Assembly (NCBI RefSeq): GCF_020882245.1
Contig: NC_083598.1
Location: 57,821,858-57,885,857, forward strand
Reading direction: 5' to 3'
Origin: Rhopalosiphum padi
Taxonomy: Eukaryota; Arthropoda; Insecta; Hemiptera; Aphididae
Length of the DNA stretch: 64,000 nt
The position numbers and the translations under genes are program-made. The notes under the pieces were generated by a model. The model made no database searches and was not told the DNA's origin. It worked only from the letters and a program-made list of their open reading frames with translations. Shown here in pieces: positions 28,601-38,444 of the stretch (position 1 is the first letter of the stretch; the number at the start of each line of letters is the position of its first letter).

Positions 28601-31600
28601 AAATAATTCAAGTTGTATACTAACCGGTATGCAATTATGTTTTGGATGTAACTATAACTTTAGACCTAACTAACGTTAGTTTAGGTATTTACGCACATAG
28701 AAAAATATTATCATAATTTATTTTATAATAGATTGCACAAAAAATGTATACTAAACGAGATATCAAAAATGAAGGTTTGGGACAGTGATGTACCTGAATA
28801 GCCTATCCAAAACGCCGCACGATCATTGACTTATTTTCATAATTCAAATTAATTTATAAAAAAAAAAAAAAAAACGCTATAACAAATTACGATACATCGT
28901 AAAAAAAGAGATGCCGCCCTATATTAATATTAAAGTCGATATTATATTAATTATATAATTCAATTATACTACGCAAAGTATAAATCGAAGCCATGTGTGT
29001 GTTTATTCTGTCTTCCGTGGAATTTTCTCGGCTAATCCGCACATCACGTTTATTCGATACACCATTATTCATAACTACCTATATAATATTGTAATGATAG
29101 GTGGTGCCTCACGGAGCTTTCCAAACAACTGATATTTTACATTAAAATACGCGTCACGTTTATGAGCCCCGAAGATGCGCATTCAGATATGCCAGTGAAA
29201 AGCTATATTCAGTACCCATGCTATTATACTTAATGCGCACGATTTTTTTTATTTACATTTTCGCTTTATTTTTGCAGGAGCGTTAAGCAAGTCACAGTTT
29301 CCGGTGTTTACGATATACGCACAAAAAACGTGTTTGGGCATAAAGCCATGTGAACGAGCCTGGTGTTTCGACCGAGTGCAAGGTTACAAGCTCAAAGGGT
29401 TTGGCAAGAAGAAATTATCCGCAACATCTAGGCAAGACTGCTTGGAGTTATGTCTGGGAGAAAGAGAATTCTCTTGTCGGTAAGTACAATTCAAAATAAT
29501 ACATTATCTTAAAAACAATTACTGTAACCTTACTTTGATATTAGATCAATTTATTAATACACCTTTAGAAATATAAACTTGTGAAAAATCTTAAAAACAT
29601 TCTTTAAATTTCAAATAAATTTAATGATGTTCTTAATCAGTATAAAATAACTTAGAATTTTTAAATATTATTTTCTTCAAAATAATAATACAAATTCAAA
29701 CTACAAAAAAAAAACCCAAATTAATTAAAAATTTATCTGCTGTTCAAACTTTTACAAAACGTTAAAATTTAAGTAAATTTATAATTAAAACCTGCAAACA
29801 TATTGTATTCTGACTGTTGATTAAGTCTATTTTACGAGTGTAATATAATACGTCAAACCAACATTAACTACGCACAATAAAACTATAGCACCTCCTCATT
29901 TCGTTTTATTGTCGTATGAAAAATACGTTTTTATATTAATTGATCTTTAAAAAGTTCTTTTATAATTTACTTAGTTCGCTTAATCAACTACGGACGGGAT
30001 CGCATTGTTTTCCGCGATCACGATCGACAAACAATGAACGTTTAAAACAACACTTAAAGTTCTTTACGTGCAAGCATTTCTTTAACGGTATTCAAATCAA
30101 TGAAAAGAAGGTATTATAGATCTTACACTTATATCATGGACCAACGAATATCGTTTTTCTTTTCACGCGTACACCTGCACACATATTCAACAATAGTTTT
30201 GAAACGAATCGTTTTGCACGTAAAAATATAAAAGTGATAGGATTAGTCACGTGTTACAAATTTAAAAATATTTATATTATTATTTTAACGGTCCTATAAT
30301 AACAATTCCGTAAGTTTATGCGAGATAAAAAACAAATAACGTGTATAATGTATATAGGTACATTTTACACGATAAACTAATAACATTATCATATCTATTA
30401 TAATAACAGTATATTTTACTCTACAAACAGTATGACTATAATATAACAGTCCATTCACCCACACACATATAGGTCTATAGACGTACACGACGTTTATCCG
30501 AAAAGGCAATAATTGACATTCCATCAGGTCGATATAATATGCACAGGTGTATCGTGTGTACCACTATCTACCACCCATCAGTCCCGATTGTGTCACATTA
30601 ACCCTATCGATTTCCACCATGCACGATTTAATTTAATTATTATTATCGCTGTACTGAATTTGCAATCCACTGGGAATAAAAAATAAAATGTAACGAATAC
30701 GTGTAAAACGACTAAAACGGGAATAATGTCTGTTGGAAACATTCCAATACACCTATGTGATGACTATAGGTACGACGACGGTCACTTTAATACGTGTATA
30801 TAATATTCACGGACATATTGTTATACGCACATATATTTGTATGTGTGAATAAAAAAAATAAATGTGTCTCCGACCGAATAGTATATGAAAATGAAGACGG
30901 ATTATTATTATTATTGTAGTTGTAGTTGATGTCGCGTACATATTTTATACATTTACGATTCACCTGTAGCGTGTGGTATTCTCATATTATGATAATAACA
31001 TATACTATATATACCTAAGTATCCGAATCGGATCATAAGGAGTGAAAAAACCGTCCCATCCTGCAGCCGTCCGTGCGGATAATGGAAATTAAAACGTGTC
31101 ATTGACTCGCCGGGACGTCCGCATGACAAATCCAATAGAAAATTCAAATAAATAATATCACATAACATCATTTTATATTATTATAATACATTTCTGCGTA
31201 TTCGATTCGTATTCACATATTATACTTTACTATATACACGTGAGTTGCGTCATATGCCGCGTGTGTGATAGTGTTTCGCTACAACCGATTTGCCGCCGTT
31301 GTGTTGGGTGTATAATATTATTATATTAATGAGTTTATCGGCCTACAAAACACGACGACTGCCGGTGATATGCACAACGATGGATTTGCACGGAACGGAA
31401 CGGTTTGCGTCGACGGTCTTCTCGGGGCGACACGACGACCGTTGCCGCAAACCGGTTAATCGTAATCTGCGTGGTCGTCGGAGCTTGTTCACCTACTGGT
31501 GCTACCTCTGCTGCCCTACTGGCGCACATTTTAATATCGTGCTGCAGTATGATAATATTATTATTATAGTATTGTAATATATCCTCTGACATTTTAAGTG

Positions 31601-34600
31601 TTTTGCGAAAATTCGATTTTACTGTAAACCGGAATTTTTGGAATGTCGTTTTCTTCCTTTTTCATTATTCACAGCTTACGCATATATGCATAAGTTCAAC
31701 ACGAATTTCCAAGATGGTTTTAATTCAATTCATCGGAATGTTTATCGTTTACGTTTAAAATCACAATCGTCTGATCACGGCAAACTTATAAATACATAGT
31801 AGATAGTAGGCCTACGTCACGCGTGTAGGAGTACGATTCGTCTGTAAATTAACGACAACACGAATTTTCAACGGTAATTCGTTGTTACGATCACTCCTTG
31901 GCCGCCGAGGTGTCGGAATACTTCAATGAATGGCAGACTGTTCAATGATATTTTTATAGCAGTTCCGCATAACAAAAACTTATATAGGGTTATTATTTAA
32001 CCGTTACGTCCATCCGACGGCATTATTATGTGGAAGCCAATTATCTGTGTATACATACCATGTGATTCACCACTAAAGATGTTAATAATTTATTTATTAT
32101 TACCTACCTACCTACTCTTTTTTAAACAATTACTCAGAAATATCGTCGACATTTATAGTGTTCTTACTCAATGTCTTACAACTTCGTGAACCATTCATTA
32201 GTATTCATCATTTTTCAGACCAATTAGGCAGCTGTCATAAAAAATAATTTCCATTTTTTTCGCATTAAAAATGCAGAATTATGAATGTAAAAAAATGCTA
32301 GAACTAGTACGACCTATACGTCTAAATAATCAAATTTTTTAAAACAAATCCAAATTTTAATACAAGCCTATACCAAACGCCTAATAGTATGCACGACCAA
32401 TCTCGATAAATCCATGTCAACTAGTTTATGGATGGCAACAATTTGGATAATTCAATACGCCTGCAATTCTATTTACGGAATTAAATCATGCCGAATGATA
32501 AAATATATATTTGAAATATTAATTATATAATAATAAGTGCGTATATATAGAAACATGTTATTATATTATATTGCAAAGTCATCACATAATTAGACACATA
32601 TCATTATTATAATATAGTATATGAATGATAAGCATACGCCACTACATTTTAATAATATAGGCAAACTCCTAGTATGGCAGCCGTCCAAGTAGTTGCAACA
32701 AAAAAAATGGACCATTGCCATCGTCAGATAACGAACCGTCGACATGCACACGCTGCAGTAGATTGCGATGGCTCAATAAAATATATTTATGACATATATT
32801 ATAATATGTTATATTGAAAAAAAACGACCAATAGCTAAACTAAACGTCCGTCGCGCTAATGGAATAATTTAAAACATGGTATAGGTATATATTATGCAAC
32901 GTTAATAATGTCGTCCATATTAGGTAGGTTTATATCATACCACACTTAATAAATTCGAAATTTCTAACGTATACGTCAACAGAACCAGCAGGCACAGTGT
33001 ATAATTTTCTTGTTTATACGATCGTGTTTTCCACTATTCCCTACATTCAGTTTGATACAGCGAACAGTAGCACTTATCTTCAATTGATGTAGTGTATTAT
33101 ATAATTATATATAATATATTTTATAGATAGTTTAGATCGTAGGTTAGATAGATCGTTTAGTTTCCAGAGTCCGACCGGTATGTTAAGTTCACCACAACGA
33201 AGATGGACGTATAGTTCACGACTAGAAAAACCGAGGTTTTTTTTTTTAAACATTATGTTTCTAATAATTATATATTATACAAATTATGGGGTCGTGATAT
33301 GACGTGTGGAAAGTAGATTCAGTATAAAAAATATTATTTTTTGTAATCATCAAGAGAAAATAATTATAACAAACTGTACCTACCTACTAAACCAATATAG
33401 TAAATTCGATATTATATATACATAGGTATTCAACTAAGTAGCCTCATTTTCATTGTTTCAGGTCTTAACTAGCTTTTAAGTGAAAATTAAAGTTTGTCTT
33501 ACTTATAACTTGCTTGTCACTTTAGAGGAAAATCAATTACTTCGATTGGCAAAAATACTCTTCCCCTCTACGACCTACATGCTACCACATGCACACACAG
33601 ACACTTATTAACGACGACACCAATCCAAACATATATTAATACAACATTATATTTATTATAATATTAAGTCGCCAACTTTATTATGTATTATAGATCAGCT
33701 AACTACAACAACGGTACGGCGGAATGCGATATGTCTGACATGGACAGACTGACAGTGGCCGGTCAGGGGGCATTCGAACCGGCCACCGGCATTGACTATT
33801 TGGAAAACAACTGCGTAGATGAGCCGGTCAAGCTGTGCGAGTTTAAAAAGTTCCCAGGCCGCATACTTAAGACCGTCGATTCGGTGTACCAGGACGTGGG
33901 TTCTCTAGATGACTGTCGGGAGCTGTGCCTTAACTCACCGTATAGGTGTCATTCGTACGATTACGGCGATACCGGCGAACTCGTGTGCCGGCTCAGCCAT
34001 CATTCCAGGGCTACATTAGCAGACATACAGGTGACGATAGACAAATATTATAAATTATATAAAATATATTACATAGGTAGATCGTGTATTTGGTTTTTGC
34101 GTTATATTAAAGCATTATTTCACACTTCATAACGCGAATAATTGCAATCGGAAATCATTACGTCCATAAGATTAATATTATAATATAATCTCGATAATTG
34201 CGTAAGATATTTTTTAGACAGTTACCATAAAAACCACTACTATCGAATCTATAAATAATAATAAAAAATATGATGTTGTATAGTATAGTATCTTGACGCA
34301 TAAGCTGTAATAAACTAACGATCTACGTACTGATATAGACTTTATCGTATTTATCAATAAATGTCTGTTTTCCGTAGAAAAATACAAAAGACGGCGACTA
34401 CAACGTCAGGTCTATTTTTCACAGTAATATTATTCTTACATCCGTGTAAAATGTAGGTACTCTATGAAAATGAAAAATAAGATTCGATTGTTGAGTGAAC
34501 TTCAATAATGAGAAAACACATAAATATATATATTTTTTTTATTATTATTATTTGTGTGTGTGTTACTGTGTGCCGTATCCTTTCCCAAACACGTTTAGTT

Positions 34601-36910
34601 GTTGTAACCCACATTCGAGTGGTGCCAAAAACGGAATCCTTCCACACACAAACACATCGTACACACAATAATACTAATAATAATTGTAATAATAACAAAC
34701 CAACGCCACGGTACGTTATCCCCGGGATGTCGGTGTTGTGAGGGCCTTCTATACATGTCGACCCAGTTTTCGGTTGATTAGAATCGGTGTGCCGATGAAA
34801 ATTATGACACGAACATTTATTTTTGATATTGCTATTTTCCGAAAAGAATTCTAAAATATTATCCTTTTCTAAAGGTGTCCGCCGCTAAGTACCCAGCCGA
34901 CTGATGATGAATCACAGTATTTTCATTTTTCAACGATTTCTCTATATTATATTAACCTTGAACGTTGTACATGGATTTATGAGCAGAGGAAATAAGTACT
35001 TTCATTCAAAACGGATTTAGCACATAACATCTGAATTATAAAAAAGTCACAGCCAACTAACTCCAATTTCGCGGTTTTTGATAGAACATTCTAATATTGT
35101 TATTAGGTATGATATGTCCAGACAGTTGATGATAGGAAGTTTCCGGAAAATATAGGACCCAGTTTATGAATGTGACAATAATATTTGTCAGGTTATGTTA
35201 ATTTTAATATTCAAAACATAATAATACGTATTAACTTCCCGTCATTCTAAACGCAATTGTTTTCACTTCGATTTTTTTTCATACCCACACAAAATAGTAA
35301 TTTAATAAAAACACATACATTTTACGTTAAAAATATTTAAGTAGATTGTTTTAAATTCTATAATAACAATAATAAGTTTAACAGTACTTTTTGAATCGTT
35401 TAAAATATTTAAAAAAAACCTATCGACCCGCATGCAGGTCAACGACATTACATGACATATGTACACATCATTCTAAATCTACGGGCGCAAATAATACTAA
35501 TTTATTCATAATCTAATACAATAAAATCATTTAAAATGTTTCAGGACCCCTACTTAGAAGTTCCAGAAGCTTCAACTTATGAGCTCAATTCTTGTTACAA
35601 CATAAGCATCGAGTGTCGTTCAGGTGACATGGTGGCTAGGATTAAAACCAGCAAATTATTCAATGGCAAAATTTATGCGAAAGGAAATCCAAACTCGTGT
35701 GTTCAAGATGTACGCGGAAGTTTGGACTTCGAACTCGAAATGGCTTATGATGATGTGGAGTGCAACGTAAAACAACAAGGTCTAGGTAGATACATGAACG
35801 ACGTGATTATTCAACACCACGACACCATAATCACTAGTTCCGATCTTGGTGTGGCCATTACATGTCAGTACGACTTGACAAATAAAACAGTTTCAAACGA
35901 AGTAGATCTAGGAATACAGGGTGATTTGAAGCCAGCCATGACGGAGGAAGTTATTGTGGACTCCCCGAATGTCGCCATGAAGATTACGGACCGGCAAGGG
36001 GCTGACGTTAAGCCTACGGCCGAAGTGGGAGATCCGCTGGCACTCCGATTCGAAATATTGGACCCAAACAGCCCGTACGAGATATTTGTCAGAGAATTGG
36101 TAGCTATGGACGGAGTGGACTCAAGTGAAATAGTGCTAATTGACGCTGATGGATGTCCAACTGACCACTTTATCATGGGTCCTCTTTACAAATCATCAGA
36201 CTCGGGAAGTGGAAAGGTAATGCTTTCAATCTACGTTCGTTAAATAATATTATACAATATTAAAAAATGTAATATACATGTGATTAATATGTTCTACAAC
36301 GAGCATGTCAAATCAAACTTATGGAATAATCGATTTCATTTTTTTTTTTTCGTTTTTTCAGATTCTCTTATCATATTTTGATGCGTTCAAATTCCCGTCA
36401 TCCGAGGTGGTCCAATTTAGAGCTCTAGTTACACCTTGCATGCCAACCTGCGAACCTGTTCAGTGCGACCAAGAAGACGCTTCTGGAGAACTGAGGTCCG
36501 TAAACTCATTTGGAAAAAGAAGGCGGCGAAGGTCCACCAAAAGTACATCGGACGCCAGAGACGACATGCTGCTCGTGCAAAGCATTCAAATCACCGATAA
36601 GTTCGGATTCGGCGCGCAACAAGCATCACCGGAAATGAATCCTACGGACACAACTGCTTTCAGCATAAAACACCACGACTACAACATCGATAGTTTATGC
36701 GTTAATTTATTCGGTGTTATAATATCATGCCTAGTTTTTCTGGCCGTTCAAGTTGCCGTGCTAATAGCATGGGCGTACGTTTGGAACAAAAAAAGACACG
36801 TTGACAAGTACCATCAACAAGATGGGCTGTCTGTGAGTATGAGCATACCAGTAGGACGAACGGACAGCATGTGCAAGCTGTACGATACGGGGTACGCAAA
36901 ACGATACTGA
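4509..36910 (+). CDS. PAN/Apple-domain zona pellucida transmembrane protein (nyobe/neyo/morpheyus/trynity-like)
   Basis: Six coding exons: 4509-4512, 25946-26218, 29278-29479, 33694-34030, 35545-36216 and 36362-36910. Joined, they give 2037 nt, 678 aa plus TGA, with every phase agreeing. Residues 1-21 form a signal peptide. Three cysteine-rich PAN/Apple modules follow (about 27-112, 117-203 and 208-275). The ZP domain spans about 296-531, with ZP-N cysteines C296, C324, C345 and C379 and ZP-C cysteines C476, C522, C526 and C531. A polybasic furin-type site (KRRRRRS, 548-554), one membrane helix (about 608-637) and a 41-residue cytoplasmic tail complete it. Known family: insect PAN+ZP proteins build the apical extracellular matrix under the cuticle, where cleavage after the ZP domain allows the ectodomain to polymerise. 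The block FPSSEVVQFRALVTPCMPTC is recalled as typical of this subfamily; which Drosophila paralogue is closest cannot be decided here. The first exon is inferred. Confidence 0.92.
5669..5684. repeat. Short CG-alternating run
   Basis: A run of CGCGCGCGCGCC in an otherwise AT-rich intron, retaining many CpG dinucleotides. It has some Z-DNA potential and no other assigned role. Confidence 0.5.
6789..6811. repeat. AC dinucleotide microsatellite
   Basis: About eleven uninterrupted AC units within ZP intron 1. It is a simple repeat and likely length-polymorphic. Confidence 0.9.
12006..12034. repeat. Hairpin built from TAGG / CCTA motifs
   Basis: Perfect 11-bp arms ATAGGTAGGTA and TACCTACCTAT flank a 7-base loop GGTTAGG. 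The TAGGTACCTA-like motif recurs elsewhere in the window (for example near 338-355, 8404 and 32103) and looks like a genome-wide sequence habit rather than a single site. Confidence 0.6.
14585..14605. repeat. TA dinucleotide microsatellite
   Basis: An uninterrupted TA run of about ten units in ZP intron 1. Confidence 0.9.
15207..15230. repeat. AAT trinucleotide microsatellite
   Basis: About eight AAT units in ZP intron 1. Related AAT/ATT runs occur throughout the intron (for example near 28222-28286 in intron 2). Confidence 0.9.
16638..16683. repeat. Alternating CG then CA repeat (Z-DNA-prone)
   Basis: About 45 bp of unbroken pyrimidine-purine alternation: TATA, then CG x5, then about fourteen CA units, then CACGTG. 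This is the longest such run seen in the window. Its open frames encode only Arg-Ala / Thr-His repeats and are not genes. Confidence 0.85.
25946..26218 (+). CDS. ZP gene coding exon 2 (signal peptide core and PAN domain 1)
   Basis: The acceptor is TTTTCAG before 25946 and the donor CCAG|GTAAGA. The exon encodes residues 2-93: the hydrophobic signal core (SALYACIMILTVASA) and then a PAN/Apple module with the typical T-x-x-D-C-L-x-x-C pattern and NDTCESVNY. It enters in phase 1 and leaves in phase 1. Confidence 0.92.
26219..29277 (+). other. ZP gene intron 2
   Basis: About 3.1 kb, GTAAGA donor and TTTGCAG acceptor. It holds ATT microsatellites (near 28222-28286), an A-rich tandem stretch near 28555-28610 and a run of A near 28860. 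No coding exon is recognised on either strand, including no WD40-like minus-strand exon. Confidence 0.7.
29278..29479 (+). CDS. ZP gene coding exon 3 (end of PAN 1, start of PAN 2)
   Basis: Encodes residues 93-160. It closes PAN 1 at C111 and opens PAN 2 (C117 and C122, then the QDCLELCLGEREFSCR block). The donor TCG|GTAAGT splits Arg160. Splicing to 33694 restores the reading frame and the expected S-A-N-Y core of a PAN domain. Confidence 0.92.
29480..33693 (+). other. ZP gene intron 3
   Basis: About 4.2 kb with a GTAAGT donor and a TATTATAG acceptor. It includes an open frame on each strand at 31290-31592 with a CpG-containing composition, but neither product shows a recognisable domain. 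It also holds ATT runs near 30900 and TACC motifs near 32103. No WD40 exon is seen. Confidence 0.7.
33694..34030 (+). CDS. ZP gene coding exon 4 (rest of PAN 2, PAN 3)
   Basis: Encodes residues 160-272. PAN 2 finishes at C200 (YLENNC). PAN 3 starts at C208 (LCEFKKFPGRIL) and shows the LDDCRELC and YRCHSYDY motifs. The donor is CAG|GTGACG in phase 0. Reading through this donor gives only AT-repeat-like residues, which supports the splice. Confidence 0.93.
34031..35544 (+). other. ZP gene intron 4
   Basis: About 1.5 kb, donor GTGACG and acceptor TGTTTCAG. No coding signal or repeat family is recognised. Open frames at 34462-34741 are low-complexity and opposite to each other. Confidence 0.7.
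35545..36216 (+). CDS. ZP gene coding exon 5 (ZP-N and most of ZP-C)
   Basis: Encodes residues 273-496 in phase 0 at both ends. It carries four ZP-N cysteines (296, 324, 345, 379), the linker, and the first ZP-C segment with DGCPTD (C476). The order and spacing fit a canonical ZP module. The donor is GGAAAG|GTAATG. Confidence 0.95.
36217..36361 (+). other. ZP gene intron 5 (145 bp)
   Basis: A short intron with donor GTAATG and a long polypyrimidine tract ending TTTTTTCAG. Removing it joins GSGK to ILLSYFDAFKFP, as expected for the ZP-C subdomain. Confidence 0.88.
36362..36910 (+). CDS. ZP gene coding exon 6 (end of ZP-C, furin site, membrane anchor, tail)
   Basis: Encodes residues 497-678 and the TGA at 36908-36910. 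It contains VTPCMPTCEPVQC (C522, C526, C531), the polybasic cleavage site at 548-554, a hydrophobic helix at about 608-637 and a tail ending TGYAKRY. The helix is preceded by the DSLC segment and followed by NKKRH, giving an outside-in orientation. Confidence 0.95.
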   Translation: MLLSYFDAFKFPSSEVVQFRALVTPCMPTCEPVQCDQEDASGELRSVNSFGKRRRRRSTKSTSDARDDMLLVQSIQITDKFGFGAQQASPEMNPTDTTAFSIKHHDYNIDSLCVNLFGVIISCLVFLAVQVAVLIAWAYVWNKKRHVDKYHQQDGLSVSMSIPVGRTDSMCKLYDTGYAKRY

Positions 36911-38301
36911 GTGATCAACTTTTAATGATCCATAATGAGATAGTTTGCCATGACAGATTTTTTTAACCTAGATTAGCTAAGATACAAATTATAAATTTGT
37001 TAATCATATTGATAAACAATCTTTTTAAAGTGACATCGCGCTCAAATAGCCTTAACGGTCAAAATAAATAGAAAAAATGTTAGTATCTATAAGACCGTTA
37101 ACTTATATTTAGGCTAGACAGTTCGACTTTAAGTTTAAACTTTTTATCTGATTATAATTATAATCAAAAAAAAAATTTTTAATTAATTTTTCGATCACTT
37201 ATAAGAAATAAGAAATTAAAAAGTCTTATACTAGTAACAATTCTATTTATATACGTACAATGATATGTATAAATATCATAACGATTATTCAATACTTTTT
37301 AAGAAATTAAAATAGAAATATTTCAAATAAAATATTGAAATAATATTTATTTTTTTCTACCTAATAAAAACTAATTTTAATAAAAACTAGGTTTTAAATT
37401 AATTAATAAATTCAAATTATCTCAATATTTTAATTAGGTACCAACTAATAATAAAAAATTTGTATTATAAATAAATAATACGTATAATTTATTGAATTAT
37501 TTCTAGCAAAATTGTTCATTTTAATTATTCAATTGTATAATAATAAAAAATAGGTACTTTACAACCGTTTAACATGATAGTATTCACTAGTTTTCACTAT
37601 AAATTATTGCAATTCTAAATATTTATTTTTTTATTTTTTGAAGATTAATTTTAATAATCAATAATACGGTTTAGCCAACCAATTTAATTTATTTTAGAAT
37701 TAATTAACATGTAAGTATTTATTGAGCTGAAACGTAGACGATTTTTCCTACGATGAACATAATATGTATGTTTGAAATCATTCAAACAAAATTTATATAA
37801 TACTCAAAATTGTTGGAGTCTTGTCTACGTTTCTCAAAGCTAAATTATGACAACTTTCCCTTTCTTGTGGCATAAAATGTATTCAATAGCTTTTATTTAT
37901 AATTCATCTTTCATATTTTTACCATATATGATTAAATTAACCAATAACCATAGTGATAATTAACCAAGAAACGGGAATATTAAGTCAAAGATGAGTACTA
38001 ATATTAAGTAGTACTTTTGAGATGTAACTACTCGTTTATAAATTAAGATTTTTTTACTTAAAATATTATTAAAATAATATATACATATAAATATTATATA
38101 ATATAGTCTTATATAGTCTTCTATTTATTAATTATAATTATAATATATATATATATTGATAATAGCTTTAAGTAATATTTATATGGTAATAAAAAATAAT
38201 GTGAAATTAAATTTAAAAAAAATGAACAAACATTATTATGTTGTGTTATTATTTTTGAATAGTCACTCATTTACCAAATAATCGTAATCGTATTTACTTA
38301 C
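36911..38301. other. Spacer between ZP stop and last visible Atg16 exon
   Basis: Roughly 1.4 kb of strongly AT-rich DNA. It should contain the ZP 3' UTR on its left. I checked the minus strand specifically for the missing Atg16 WD40 exons (Trp-Asp and Gly-His motifs) and saw none. Reading on from Atg16 exon 7 without splicing reaches a stop after 12 more codons. Confidence 0.65.
37063..37068 (+). terminator. Candidate polyadenylation signal of the ZP gene
   Basis: A canonical AATAAA about 155 bp after the stop codon. In such AT-rich DNA the hexamer is common by chance, so the call is weak. Confidence 0.4.
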
Positions 38302-38444
38302 CCTAAGTCGTTGATCATTTACTGTCCAAACACGCGATGCCAAATCATTAGATGCTGCTACAATTTGCCCACCTGTGCTGTCAAACTCAACTGACATAAC
38401 ACCTGCATTGCTTCCAATCAACATCCCTTTGCACTCAGCAACAC
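38302..38444 (-). CDS. Atg16: Atg16 coding exon 7 (WD40 blade 2), last exon found
   Basis: Encodes residues 284-331: GVAECKGMLIGSNAGVMSVE...ASNDLASRVWTVNDQRLR. It ends AGG|GTAAGT, a near-perfect donor at the point where the family continues with the third blade. No following exon could be found. Confidence 0.95.

Noticed and set aside
31290..31592. Facing 95-aa (+) and 85-aa (-) open frames in ZP intron 3
   Set aside because: No recognisable domain or splice context, and they do not resemble the missing Atg16 WD40 exons or a PAN module. Probably a GC-richer non-coding patch.
35865..36176. 103-aa minus-strand frame
   Set aside because: It is the antisense shadow of ZP exon 5.
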